Position numbers and translations under genes: made by a program. DNA of 64,000 nt from positions 369,167-433,166 of the forward strand of contig NZ_BOMB01000010.1 of NCBI RefSeq assembly GCF_016861975.1, given 5' to 3'. The notes under the pieces are model-generated. The model had not been told where the DNA came from and did not search any database. It worked only from the letters and a program-made list of their open reading frames with translations. This DNA is from Actinocatenispora rupis. Its GTDB lineage: Bacteria > Actinomycetota > Actinomycetes > Mycobacteriales > Micromonosporaceae. Of this stretch, positions 1 through 8,835 are shown piece by piece; within the stretch, counting starts at the first letter, position 1; every line of letters starts with the position of its first letter.

Positions 1-3000
1 TTGATCACGGGCGGTGCGGACGCGCTGATCGTGGAGACCTGCCAGGACCTGTTGCAGGCCAAGTCGGCGATCGTCGGCGCGCACCGCGCGATGTCCGCCG
101 CCGGCCGGAAACTGCCGCTGATCTGCCACGTCACCGTGGAGACGACCGGCACGATGCTGGTCGGCAGCGAGATCGGCGCGGCGCTGACGGCGCTGGAGCC
201 GCTGGGCGTCGACTTCATCGGGCTCAACTGCGCGACCGGCCCGGCCGAGATGGCCGAGCACCTGCGGTACCTGTCGCAGCACGCGCGTACCCGGCTGTCG
301 GTGATGCCGAACGCCGGCCTGCCGGAGCTGACCCCGGACGGCGCCCGCTACCCACTGACGCCGGACGAGCTGGCCGACGCGCTGCACGAGTTCGTCACCT
401 CGTACGGGGCGGGTCTGGTGGGCGGGTGCTGCGGCTCGACGCCGGAGCACATCGCGAAGGTCGCCGAGCGCGTCGCCGGCGTCACTCCGGCCACACGCGC
501 GCCGGAGAGCGAGGCGGGCGTCGCCTCCGTGTACCACCACGTGCCGTTCCGGCAGGACGCCGGCGTACTGATGGTGGCGGAGCGGACGAACGCGAACGGG
601 TCGAAGGCGTTCCGGGAGAAGATGCTGGCCGGTGACTTCGCCGGCTGTGTGGAGATCGCGCGGGACCAGACGCGGTCCGGCTCGCACCTGCTGGACCTGT
701 GCGTCGACTACGTGGGCCGGGACGGCACCGCGGACATGCGGGAGATCGCCGGCCGGTTCGCCACGGCGAGCACGCTGCCGATCATGCTGGACTCGACCGA
801 GCCGCAGGTGCTGGAAGCGGGCCTGGAGATGCTCGGCGGCCGCTGCGTGATCAACTCGGTGAACTACGAGGACGGCGACGGCCCGGGTTCCCGGTTCCAG
901 CGGGCGATGCCGTTGATCAAGGAGCACGGCGCGGCGGTCGTGGCGCTGTGCATCGACGAGGACGGCCAGGCCCGTACGGCGGACTGGAAGGAACGGGTCG
1001 CGGTCCGGCTGGTCGAGGACCTGACCGGCAACTGGGGCATGGCACAGTCGGACATCCTGCTCGACTGCCTGACGTTCCCGGTGTCGACGGGGCAGGAGGA
1101 GACGCGGCGCGACGCGCTGGAGACGATCGAGGCGATCCGCCGCATCCACGAGCGGTACCCGGAGGTCAACTTCACCCTCGGCGTGTCGAACGTGTCGTTC
1201 GGGTTGAACGCGGCGGCCCGCCAGGTGCTGAACTCGGTGTTCCTGCACGAGTGCGTACAGGCGGGGCTGACCTCGGCGATCGTGCACGCCAGCAAGATCC
1301 TGCCGATGTCGAAGATCCCCGACGAGCACCGCGAGGTCGCCCTCGACCTGGTGTACGACCGGCGCCGCGAGGGGTACGACCCGTTGCAGCGGCTGATCGA
1401 GCTGTTCGAGGGTGTGGACGCGGCGAGCGCGCGGGCGAGCCGGGCCGAGGAGCTGGCGGCGCTGCCGCTGGAGGAGCGGCTCAAGCAACGCATCGTCGAC
1501 GGCGAGCGCAACGGTCTCGACGAGGACCTGGCGGCGGCGCTGGCGAGCGGCCGCAAGGCGCTGGAGATCGTCAACGACATCCTGCTGGACGGGATGAAGG
1601 TGGTCGGCGACCTGTTCGGGTCGGGCCAGATGCAGCTGCCGTTCGTACTCCAGTCGGCCGAGGTGATGAAGGCGGCCGTGGCGTACCTGGAGCCGCACAT
1701 GGAGGCGACCGACGACTCGGGCAAGGGCACGATCGTGCTGGCCACGGTCAAGGGCGACGTGCACGACATCGGCAAGAACCTGGTCGACATCATCCTGTCG
1801 AACAACGGGTACACGGTCGTGAACATCGGCATCAAGCAGCCGATCGCGGCGATCCTGGACGCGGCCGAGGAGCACAACGCCGACGTGATCGGCATGTCCG
1901 GGCTGCTGGTCAAGTCGACCGTGGTGATGAAGGACAACCTGGCCGAGATGATGGCCCGCGGGATGCACTCCCGGTTCCCGGTGATGCTCGGCGGCGCCGC
2001 GCTGACCCGGGCGTACGTGGAGGACGACCTGCGCGGGCAGTTCGACGGCGAGGTGCACTACGCGAAGGACGCGTTCGAGGGCCTGGCGTTGATGGACCGG
2101 GTGATGGCCGCCCGCCGCGGCGGCGCGCCGGTCGTCGACGCGGAGCGGGAGGCGAAGCTGGCGGAGCGGCGGGCCCGCCGGGAGCGGCAGCGCACCCTGG
2201 TCGCCGACACCGCCCCCGACCTGTACGACGCGTCCGTCCGGTCCGACGTGGCGACCGACGTGGACGTGCCGCGCCCGCCGTTCTTCGGGACGCGGGTGGC
2301 GAAGGGCATCCAGCTCGCGGAGTACGCGGCGATGCTGGACGAGCGGGCCACGTTCCTCGGGCAGTGGGGGCTGAAGCCGACCCGCGGTGGCGGCGGCCCG
2401 TCGTACGAGGAGCTGGCGGAGACCGAGGGCCGCCCGCGCCTGCGGTACTGGCTGGACCGGTTGGCGGCGGAGAAGGTGCTGGAGGCGGCCGTCGTCTACG
2501 GCTACTTCCCGTGCTACTCGGAGGGCAACGACCTGGTCGTCCTCGACGAGAACGCGCACGCCGAGCGGGCCCGGTTCACCCTGCCGCGGCAGCGTCGCGA
2601 GCGGCGGCTGTGCATCTCCGACTTCTTCCGTCCGAAGGAGTCGGGTGAGCTGGACGTGGTGGCGTTCCAGCTGGTCACGGTGGGTTCGGCGATCAGCGAG
2701 TACACGGCGAAGCTGTTCGCGGACAACGCCTACCGGGACTACCTGGAGGTGCACGGGCTGTCGGTGCAGCTGGCCGAGGCGCTCGCGGAGTACTGGCACC
2801 GCCGGATCCGTACCGAGCTGGTGCTGCCGGGCGGGACCAGCGTGGCCGACTCCGACCCGGGCGACCTGGCCGGCATGCTCAAGGTCGACTACCGCGGTTG
2901 CCGCTACGCGTTCGGCTACTCGGCCTGCCCGGACCTGGAGGAGCGCGCGAAGGTGGTGTCGCTGCTCGACTCGGAGCGGATCAACGTGTCGCTGTCGGAG

Positions 3001-3081
3001 GAGTTCCAGCTGACGCCGGAGCAGTCGACCGACGCGCTGGTCGTGCACCACCCGGAGGCGAGCTACTTCAACGCCCGCTGA
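1..3081 (+). CDS. metH: Methionine synthase, cobalamin-dependent (5' end outside window)
   Basis: Transfers the methyl group of methyl-tetrahydrofolate to homocysteine through bound cobalamin, making methionine in the cytosol. The reading frame is open from the first base, so the start lies upstream and the N-terminal part of the homocysteine domain is missing. In order: the end of the homocysteine/zinc domain (Cys in LNCATGP near base 229 and the Cys pair of GGCCGS near 421-438), the pterin-binding domain (starts at ERTNANGS near 574), the cobalamin cap helix bundle (about 1480-1700), the cobalamin domain with DVHDIGKN (axial His codon at 1762-1764), and the C-terminal S-adenosylmethionine reactivation domain (from about 2240). 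1026 residues are visible; the family is usually about 1150-1200. A strong GC hairpin follows the stop. No sign of damage. Confidence 0.97.
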   Translation: MITGGADALIVETCQDLLQAKSAIVGAHRAMSAAGRKLPLICHVTVETTGTMLVGSEIGAALTALEPLGVDFIGLNCATGPAEMAEHLRYLSQHARTRLSVMPNAGLPELTPDGARYPLTPDELADALHEFVTSYGAGLVGGCCGSTPEHIAKVAERVAGVTPATRAPESEAGVASVYHHVPFRQDAGVLMVAERTNANGSKAFREKMLAGDFAGCVEIARDQTRSGSHLLDLCVDYVGRDGTADMREIAGRFATASTLPIMLDSTEPQVLEAGLEMLGGRCVINSVNYEDGDGPGSRFQRAMPLIKEHGAAVVALCIDEDGQARTADWKERVAVRLVEDLTGNWGMAQSDILLDCLTFPVSTGQEETRRDALETIEAIRRIHERYPEVNFTLGVSNVSFGLNAAARQVLNSVFLHECVQAGLTSAIVHASKILPMSKIPDEHREVALDLVYDRRREGYDPLQRLIELFEGVDAASARASRAEELAALPLEERLKQRIVDGERNGLDEDLAAALASGRKALEIVNDILLDGMKVVGDLFGSGQMQLPFVLQSAEVMKAAVAYLEPHMEATDDSGKGTIVLATVKGDVHDIGKNLVDIILSNNGYTVVNIGIKQPIAAILDAAEEHNADVIGMSGLLVKSTVVMKDNLAEMMARGMHSRFPVMLGGAALTRAYVEDDLRGQFDGEVHYAKDAFEGLALMDRVMAARRGGAPVVDAEREAKLAERRARRERQRTLVADTAPDLYDASVRSDVATDVDVPRPPFFGTRVAKGIQLAEYAAMLDERATFLGQWGLKPTRGGGGPSYEELAETEGRPRLRYWLDRLAAEKVLEAAVVYGYFPCYSEGNDLVVLDENAHAERARFTLPRQRRERRLCISDFFRPKESGELDVVAFQLVTVGSAISEYTAKLFADNAYRDYLEVHGLSVQLAEALAEYWHRRIRTELVLPGGTSVADSDPGDLAGMLKVDYRGCRYAFGYSACPDLEERAKVVSLLDSERINVSLSEEFQLTPEQSTDALVVHHPEASYFNAR

Positions 3082-3097
3082 CCCGGATCCGGACCGT

Positions 3098-3129
3098 CCG
3101 GCCCGGCCCGCGTGATGCGGCCGGGCCGG
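3098..3129 (+). terminator. Hairpin terminator after metH
   Basis: CCGGCCCGGCCCGC pairs with GCGGCCGGGCCGG around a five-base loop, with one bulged C. It begins 17 bases after the metH stop. It has no T run, as is usual for actinobacterial terminators. Confidence 0.6.
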
Positions 3130-3180
3130 CCGCGTACCCGGCGTGACCCGTTCGGCCCGGCCCGCCGGGAGCGCGGCGGG

Positions 3181-3186
3181 CACGAT
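3181..3186 (+). promoter_or_regulatory. -10-like CACGAT, leaderless-type
   Basis: CACGAT lies 7 bases before the ATG at 3194, the spacing expected if transcription starts at the start codon. It lacks the first T of TANNNT, so it is weaker than the others in this window. Confidence 0.35.
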
Positions 3187-3193
3187 GGTCGGC

Positions 3194-3643
3194 ATGGACG
3201 GTCGGATCGAGGGCACCGGGCCGCGCGGGTCGCGGCACGACTACTGGGGTGTGGTCCTGGAGGCGCCGGACGCCCCGGCGCTCGCCCGGTTCTACGCCGA
3301 GCTGCTGGGGTGGCGGATCGCTTCCGCGGAGCCGGGTTTCGCGACGGTCGGCCCGCCGGACGGGGTGGCGTACCTCGGGTTCCAGACGTCGCGGGAGTAC
3401 CGGCCGCCGGTGTGGCCGGCCGACGGCGGGGCCGCGCAGCAGATGATGATGCACCTCGACTTCGAGGTGTCGGACCTGGCCGCGGCGCTCGCCCACGCCC
3501 GCCGGCTGGGTGCTCGGCCCGCCACCCTCCAACCCCAGGAGTCGGTACGGGTCCTGCTCGACCCGGCCGGCCACCCGTTCTGCCTGTACGTCGACGACAC
3601 GTCCGGATCGTCACCCGGCACCGCCGGTACGGTCACGCGCTGA
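3194..3643 (+). CDS. VOC (glyoxalase/bleomycin-resistance fold) protein
   Basis: A 149-residue single-domain protein of the vicinal oxygen chelate superfamily. It shows the paired beta-alpha-beta-beta-beta pattern: DYWGVVLEAPDAPALARFYAELLGW near the N-terminus, then MHLDFEVSDLAAALAHARRLG and a C-terminal DPAGHPFCLYV strand. His/Asp residues in the second half could bind a metal. Many actinobacterial paralogues of this size have no known substrate and I cannot assign one. I chose ATG 3194 because a -10-like hexamer lies 7 bases upstream and no good ribosome site exists; ATG 3185 would add three residues. It stands alone between the metH terminator and a HAD gene. Confidence 0.8.
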   Translation: MDGRIEGTGPRGSRHDYWGVVLEAPDAPALARFYAELLGWRIASAEPGFATVGPPDGVAYLGFQTSREYRPPVWPADGGAAQQMMMHLDFEVSDLAAALAHARRLGARPATLQPQESVRVLLDPAGHPFCLYVDDTSGSSPGTAGTVTR

Positions 3644-3717
3644 TGGATCATGGCGGCGGCGCGGTGACCTGGGCCACGAGACGCTCCCGGTACGCGGTGG
3701 GCCGGCCGCGGCACCGG

Positions 3718-3723
3718 CAGGAT
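3718..3723 (+). promoter_or_regulatory. -10-like CAGGAT, leaderless-type
   Basis: CAGGAT is exactly 6 bases before ATG 3730, and no ribosome-binding sequence is visible. Confidence 0.35.
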
Positions 3724-3729
3724 CGGGGC

Positions 3730-4395
3730 ATGCAGACCACCACCGGCCTCGCCGCCGTACTGTTCGACATGGACGGAACCCTCGTGGACAGCGAGAAGGT
3801 CTGGACCGTCGCGCTGTACGAGCTGGCCGAGAAGCTCGGCGGCCGGCTCTCCGACGCGGCGCGTGCCGCAATGGTCGGTACCAACATGTCGCGGTCGATG
3901 GCGATCCTGCACGACGACCTGGGGCTGCCGGCCGACCGGGACACCGCCGACAGCGTGGCCTGGCTGGAGGACCGGATGGGCGAGCTGTTCGCCGACGGTC
4001 TGGTCTGGAAGCCGGGCGCGCAGGAACTGCTCGCCGCGGTCGCCGCCGCGGACATCCCCGCCGCGCTGGTCACCGCCACCCGCCGCCGGCTGGTCGAGAC
4101 CGCGCTGGAGACCATCGGCCGGCGCTACTTCGCCGCCGTGGTGTGCGGCGACGACCTGGACGAGACCAAGCCGCACCCGGCTCCGTACCGGACGGCGGCG
4201 ACGCTGCTGGGCGTCCCGCCGGCGCGCTGCGTCGCCATCGAGGACTCGCCGACCGGGCTGGCCAGCGCCCGCGCCGCCGGCTGCGTCGTCGTCGGCATCC
4301 CCAGCGAGGTCGACCTCACCGGTACGCCGGGCGTCACGCTCGTCGACAGCCTCACCGCCGTCGACGTGTCGTACCTGCGCAGCCTGGTCGCCTGA
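3730..4395 (+). CDS. HAD-family phosphatase (beta-phosphoglucomutase-like)
   Basis: A 221-residue cytosolic HAD hydrolase of subfamily IA. Motif I FDMDGTLVDSE (nucleophile Asp and general acid Asp) is at about residues 10-20. Motif II is the Thr in ALVTATRRR near residue 120, motif III the Lys in DETKPHP, and motif IV EDSPTGLASA. The helical cap after motif I is the size seen in phosphoglucomutase-like phosphatases. The substrate is probably a small phosphorylated metabolite and cannot be read from sequence. It converges with the ABC permease gene across a strong bidirectional hairpin. Confidence 0.85.
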   Translation: MQTTTGLAAVLFDMDGTLVDSEKVWTVALYELAEKLGGRLSDAARAAMVGTNMSRSMAILHDDLGLPADRDTADSVAWLEDRMGELFADGLVWKPGAQELLAAVAAADIPAALVTATRRRLVETALETIGRRYFAAVVCGDDLDETKPHPAPYRTAATLLGVPPARCVAIEDSPTGLASARAAGCVVVGIPSEVDLTGTPGVTLVDSLTAVDVSYLRSLVA

Positions 4396-4417
4396 CGGCG
4401 AACGGGCCAGGGGCGGG

Positions 4418-4454
4418 CGAACGCCGGGTCGGGGGAGACCCGGCCCGGCGTTCG
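4418..4454. terminator. Bidirectional terminator between convergent genes
   Basis: A perfect 11-bp inverted repeat (CGAACGCCGGG / CCCGGCGTTCG) with a 15-base loop sits between the stops of the HAD gene and the ABC permease gene, so it can serve both strands. Confidence 0.7.
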
Positions 4455-4462
4455 GTGCCCGC

Positions 4463-7018
4463 TCACTCGTACGCGATGGCGCCGAGCACGTTGAGCCGGG
4501 CGGCGCGTACCGAGGGCAGGATCGCCGCGACGACGCCGATCACCGCCGCCAGCACCAGGTACGCGATCATCAGCCCCCACGAGAAGCTCAGGTACTTGAT
4601 GCCCTGGTCGTGGAGGGCCCGGACGACCGCGGCGCCGAGGCCGGCACCGACCGCGAGGCCGAGTACGGCGCCGAACACCGAGATGGTCACGGACTCGACG
4701 GTGATCATGCTCATCACCTGCCGGCGCTTCATGCCGATGGCGCGCAGCAGTCCCAGTTCGCGGGTGCGTTCGATGACCGACAGGGCCAGCGTGTTGACCA
4801 CGCCGAGCGCGGCGATGATGATCGCCAGCGTCAGCAGTACCTGGATCATGGTCTGCACGGTGTCGAACGTGGACGTCTGCTGGTGGACGAAGTCGCTGCG
4901 GTCGGCGACGGTGACCAGCGGGTTGCTCGCCAGCAGGTCGTCGATCTGCCTCTTCGCCGCGCCGGTCGACGCGCCGTCCGACACCGTGACGAACGCCGAG
5001 GTCGGGCTCGTCAGCGCGAAGTCCGACACGGCCGAGTGGGGCAGGACCCAGCCGGACATGCCGCCCTCGCCGGACGTGTAGATCCCGGACAGCGTGTACG
5101 TGCCGGAGCCGTGCGTGAGCCGGACGCGGACGGTGTCGCCGACCGACAGGTGGTCGGCCTTCGCCGTCTTGGCGTCGAGCAGCGCCTGGTGCCTGGACAG
5201 CGCGGTGACCGTACCGGCGGAGCGGGTCATGCTGACCGCGGTCGCCAGCGCCGGTACGTCGTCGGTGGCGGTGACGCCGACGGTCCTGCCGTCGACCTGG
5301 CCGCGGTCGTAGAACACCCCGGCCACCGACGACACCCCGGACACCGACCGCATCTTCGGCAGCAGCGCCGGGTCGAACGTGGGCGGCACCGCCGAGGTCT
5401 GCGTACCGGAGACGATGAGGTCGGCCTTGATCTGCTGGTTGGCGACCTTGTCGATGCTGGTCTGCACCGACGACAGCACGGTGGACACGCCGGTGATCAG
5501 CGCGATGCCGACCATCAGCGCCGCCGCCGTGATCGCGGTACGCCGCGGGTTGCGCGCCGAGTTGCGCCGCCCCAGCTTCCCGGCCGTACTGAACGACAGC
5601 AGGCGGCCGATGACGCCGACCACCGGCCGGGAGATCACCGGCGTCAGCAGTGCCACGCCGATGAAGGCGACCAGGACGCCGCCGAGGATCGCCCAGAGCG
5701 TCGCCGTACCGGACAGCGACCCGAACAGGCCCAGCCCGAGTACGCCGCCGCCGAGGACGAACACGACCGCGCCGAGTACGGTGACCCGGGTCAGCGGCCG
5801 GTCCGGGGTGGCCGCGTCGCGCATCGCCGCCACCGGCGGGATCCGCGAGGCGCGCAGCGACGGGAACAGCGCCGCCACCACCGTGATGACGATGCCGACC
5901 GCGAACGACGCGATCACCGCGCTTGCCGGTACGCCGATGGACAGTTCCAGGTTGCCGCCGCCGACGTGCGTGAACACGTACCCGAGGAGGGCGCCGACGC
6001 CGATGCCGGCGAGCAGGCCGAGGGCGCCGGCGAAGACGCCGATCACCACCGCCTCCAGGAGTACGGAGCCGATCATCTGCCTGCGGCTGGCGCCGATGGC
6101 GCGCATCAGGGCGAGTTCCCGGGTCCGCTGCGCCACGATGATCGAGAACGTGTTCAGGATCAGGAACGCCCCGACGAACAGTGCCACCCCGGCGAAGCCG
6201 AGCAGCACGTAGTTGAGGAACTTCAGCCCCTCCTTGATCGAGTCGGTCGACTTCTTGGCCAGCGCCGCCCCGGTCTGCACCTGGTACGAGCCGCCGGTCG
6301 CGGCCGACACCCGGTCCTTGAGCGTCGACTGCGACACGCCCTTGTCGGCGGTCACCGAGACCGTCGAGTACACGCCGGTGCGGCCGAGCAGGAGGTGCTG
6401 CGCCACGGGCGTGGTGAACGCGACGCTGGTCTCGCCGCCGAGCGAGTCCCGGTTGCCCGAGTAGCCGTACGTGCCGGCCACGGTGAAGTGTCGGGTCTTG
6501 CCGTCGATGATCACCGTGATCGGGTCGCCGGCCTTGAACCCCCCGGTCTTCGCCAGGCCGCCGTTGACGACCACCTCGCCGGCCGACGTCGGGCCGTGCC
6601 CGGTACGCAGCTGCACGACGTCGTTGGTGCCGCGCCAGTTCGTCCCGTACTGCTGGCCGGTGGTCGACGGGATCGCCTTGCCGCGCTTGTCCAGCGGGAT
6701 GACGCCGTTGGTCATCACCTCGCCGTGCGCGGTCCTGACGCCGTCGACGCGCGCCACCTTGTCGACCAGGCTCGCCGGCAGCGTCGCGCCCGCCTCCGCC
6801 GGTCCGGTCTGCCGACCCTGGCCGGGCGCCGGTTTCGGCGACACCTGCACGTCCACGTTCTGGTACACGGTGGCGAACAGGCCCTGGAACGAGTTGCCCA
6901 GCGACGTGGTGAGCACCAGCGCGCCGGCGACGAACATGACGCCCAGGACGACGGCCAGGCCGGACAGCACCAGCCGCAGCTTGCGGGCGAGCAGGTTCTT
7001 GAGTACCGCTCGGAACAT
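4463..7018 (-). CDS. ABC transporter permease, FtsX/MacB type
   Basis: An 851-residue membrane protein with two FtsX permease units. An N-terminal membrane anchor (about residues 15-40) is followed by a large extracytoplasmic domain. Three membrane helices come at about 265-400, then a second cluster and second extracytoplasmic domain, then the last three helices before RAARLNVLGAIAYE. Such proteins pair with MacB-like ATPases and drive mechanotransmission or export of lipoproteins, peptides or antibiotics; the substrate is unknown. Its ATG overlaps the stop of the ATPase gene by one base (TGATG), so the two are translationally coupled. A two-component system lies upstream on the same strand and may control it. 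Confidence 0.9.
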   Translation of the reverse strand: MFRAVLKNLLARKLRLVLSGLAVVLGVMFVAGALVLTTSLGNSFQGLFATVYQNVDVQVSPKPAPGQGRQTGPAEAGATLPASLVDKVARVDGVRTAHGEVMTNGVIPLDKRGKAIPSTTGQQYGTNWRGTNDVVQLRTGHGPTSAGEVVVNGGLAKTGGFKAGDPITVIIDGKTRHFTVAGTYGYSGNRDSLGGETSVAFTTPVAQHLLLGRTGVYSTVSVTADKGVSQSTLKDRVSAATGGSYQVQTGAALAKKSTDSIKEGLKFLNYVLLGFAGVALFVGAFLILNTFSIIVAQRTRELALMRAIGASRRQMIGSVLLEAVVIGVFAGALGLLAGIGVGALLGYVFTHVGGGNLELSIGVPASAVIASFAVGIVITVVAALFPSLRASRIPPVAAMRDAATPDRPLTRVTVLGAVVFVLGGGVLGLGLFGSLSGTATLWAILGGVLVAFIGVALLTPVISRPVVGVIGRLLSFSTAGKLGRRNSARNPRRTAITAAALMVGIALITGVSTVLSSVQTSIDKVANQQIKADLIVSGTQTSAVPPTFDPALLPKMRSVSGVSSVAGVFYDRGQVDGRTVGVTATDDVPALATAVSMTRSAGTVTALSRHQALLDAKTAKADHLSVGDTVRVRLTHGSGTYTLSGIYTSGEGGMSGWVLPHSAVSDFALTSPTSAFVTVSDGASTGAAKRQIDDLLASNPLVTVADRSDFVHQQTSTFDTVQTMIQVLLTLAIIIAALGVVNTLALSVIERTRELGLLRAIGMKRRQVMSMITVESVTISVFGAVLGLAVGAGLGAAVVRALHDQGIKYLSFSWGLMIAYLVLAAVIGVVAAILPSVRAARLNVLGAIAYE

Positions 7019-7794
7019 CAGCCCTCACCCCGGGGGTGCTCGCCGACCTTGTCCAGCGTCTTCATCTTCTCCAGTACGGCGTCGGCAGTCGGGTCGTGCA
7101 GCTCGTCGACGATCGCGCCGTCCGCCAGGAACACCACCCGGTCCGCGTACGAGGCGGCGTTGGGGTCGTGGGTGACCATCACGATCGTCTGCCCGAACTG
7201 GCGCACCGAGTCGCGCAGGAAACCCAGTACCTCCTGGCCGGAGCGGGAGTCCAGGTTGCCGGTCGGCTCGTCGGCGAAGACCACCTCGGGCCGCGACACC
7301 AGCGCGCGGGCGCACGCCACCCGCTGCTGCTGACCGCCGGACAGCTGCGTCGGCCGGTGCCCCAGCCGGTCCCGCAGCCCGACCGTGTCGACCACCGTGT
7401 CGAACCAGTCCCGGTCCGGTTTGCGGCCCGCGATCGACAGCGGCAGCAGGATGTTCTCCTGCGCGGTCAACGTCGGCAGCAGGTTGAACTGCTGGAAGAT
7501 GAAGCCCACCTTGTCGCGGCGCAGCTCCGTCAGCCCCTTGTCGCCGAGCCCCGTCACCCTGGTCTCGCCGATGTACACCTCGCCGCGGCTCGTCGTGTCC
7601 AGCCCCGCCAGGCAGTGCATCAGCGTCGACTTGCCGGACCCCGACGGGCCCATGATCGCCGTGAACCTGCCCCGCTCGAACTCGACGTTCACGGTGCGCA
7701 GCGCGGCGAGCTGCGCCTCCCCCGTGCCGTACACCTTCCACACGTCCACCGCGCGGGCCGCGATGCCCGTCGCCGTGGTGAGCGATGTGGCCAC
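7018..7794 (-). CDS. ABC transporter ATP-binding protein, MacB/LolD type
   Basis: A 258-residue ATPase partner of the adjacent FtsX permease. It has Walker A GPSGSGKST, Q-loop FIFQQFNLLP, signature LSGGQQQRVA, Walker B VVFADEPTGNLD and switch His in MVTHDP, all typical of the LolD/MacB/FtsE group. I chose the GTG at 7794 because GGGGGAGG ends just before it, a near-ideal ribosome site; the open frame upstream to 8010 is low-complexity Arg/Pro-rich shadow sequence. ATPase and permease form an operon. Confidence 0.92.
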   Translation of the reverse strand: MATSLTTATGIAARAVDVWKVYGTGEAQLAALRTVNVEFERGRFTAIMGPSGSGKSTLMHCLAGLDTTSRGEVYIGETRVTGLGDKGLTELRRDKVGFIFQQFNLLPTLTAQENILLPLSIAGRKPDRDWFDTVVDTVGLRDRLGHRPTQLSGGQQQRVACARALVSRPEVVFADEPTGNLDSRSGQEVLGFLRDSVRQFGQTIVMVTHDPNAASYADRVVFLADGAIVDELHDPTADAVLEKMKTLDKVGEHPRGEG

Positions 7795-8103
7795 GTTCCT
7801 CCCCCATCCGGTACCGCCGGCGGGCGGTCCCGCGCGACGTCGTCGTGCCCTGACGCTACGGGCCGTGACCGCGCGATGCGTCGTACACGGGGAGGGTTGG
7901 TGGGTACGCCGCGAGGGCGAAGCGGGCCGGAACCGGTCATCCGGATCGACCCGCAGCCGATGCTCCGGGATGACCCCGACTCCGACCTGAGCAGGAGGAC
8001 CGTCTCCCACCGGTACGCCGGGGTCCGCGGTGCGCGCGCCGTCCGGTGCGTGGCGCTTCCGGCGCCGCCGGCCCGGATCGGCCCCGGCGCGCGGCCCGAC
8101 CGG
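7795..8103. other. Intergenic spacer between response regulator and ABC operon
   Basis: 309 bases without a credible gene. On the minus strand TAGCGT (7853-7858) could be a -10 element for the ABC operon, about 60 bases before its start, but no convincing -35 accompanies it. The rest is GC-rich and I see nothing else in it. Confidence 0.35.
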
Positions 8104-8835
8104 TCAGCCGCCCGGCCGGACCAGACCCGTCTCGTACGCGAGGACGACGGCCTGGACACGGTCGCGCAGGTCCAGTTTCGTCAGCAGGTGCCCGACGTGC
8201 GTCTTGACGGTCGTCTCGGACACCGACAGCTCGGCGGCGATCTCCGCGTTCGACAGCCCGCGCGCCACCAGGACGAGCACCTCGCGTTCCCGCTCGGTCA
8301 GTACGTCGATGCGGTCGGAGGTGCGCGCATCCGGATCCGGCAGGAACGTGCCGAACTGGTCCAGCAGCCGGCGCAGGATCCGCGGCGCCACCACCGCCTC
8401 GCCGGCCGCCACCGTGCGGATCGCCTGCACCAGATCCTCCGCCGGTACGTCCTTGGCCAGGAAGCCGCTCGCCCCCGCGCGCAGCGCCCCCACCACGTAC
8501 TCGTCGAGGTCGAAGGTGGTCAGGATGAGCACCCGGACCGGCAGCCGGGCCTGCACGATGGCGCGCGTGGCGGCGACCCCGTCCATCCGCGGCATCCGGA
8601 TGTCCATCAGCACCACGTCCGGCAGCAGCCGGCGGGCCAGCTCCACGCCCTCGACGCCGTCGCCGGCCTCGCCGACGACGTCCACGTCCTCCTCGGCGCC
8701 GAGCACCATGCGGAACCCGGTCCGCAGCAGCGGCTGGTCGTCGACCAGCAGCACCCGGACCGGGCGCTGCGGCCCCGGCCCGGTCGACCCGGTGCCCGTG
8801 CCCTCCGCGGAGGGAAAGACGTCGGCCGTGCTCAC
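8104..8835 (-). CDS. Two-component response regulator, NarL/LuxR family
   Basis: A 243-residue DNA-binding regulator. The receiver domain spans about residues 26-145, with acidic pocket VDD at 31-33, phosphoacceptor Asp78 in LMDIRMP and Lys in FLAKDV. A LuxR-type helix-turn-helix (LTEREREVLVLVARGLSNAEIAAELSVSE) follows from about residue 178. The GTG start overlaps the histidine kinase stop by four bases (GTGA), so the pair is co-translated. A 25-residue Ser/Gly/Pro-rich tail precedes the receiver. The ABC exporter immediately downstream is a plausible target. Confidence 0.93.
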   Translation of the reverse strand: MSTADVFPSAEGTGTGSTGPGPQRPVRVLLVDDQPLLRTGFRMVLGAEEDVDVVGEAGDGVEGVELARRLLPDVVLMDIRMPRMDGVAATRAIVQARLPVRVLILTTFDLDEYVVGALRAGASGFLAKDVPAEDLVQAIRTVAAGEAVVAPRILRRLLDQFGTFLPDPDARTSDRIDVLTEREREVLVLVARGLSNAEIAAELSVSETTVKTHVGHLLTKLDLRDRVQAVVLAYETGLVRPGG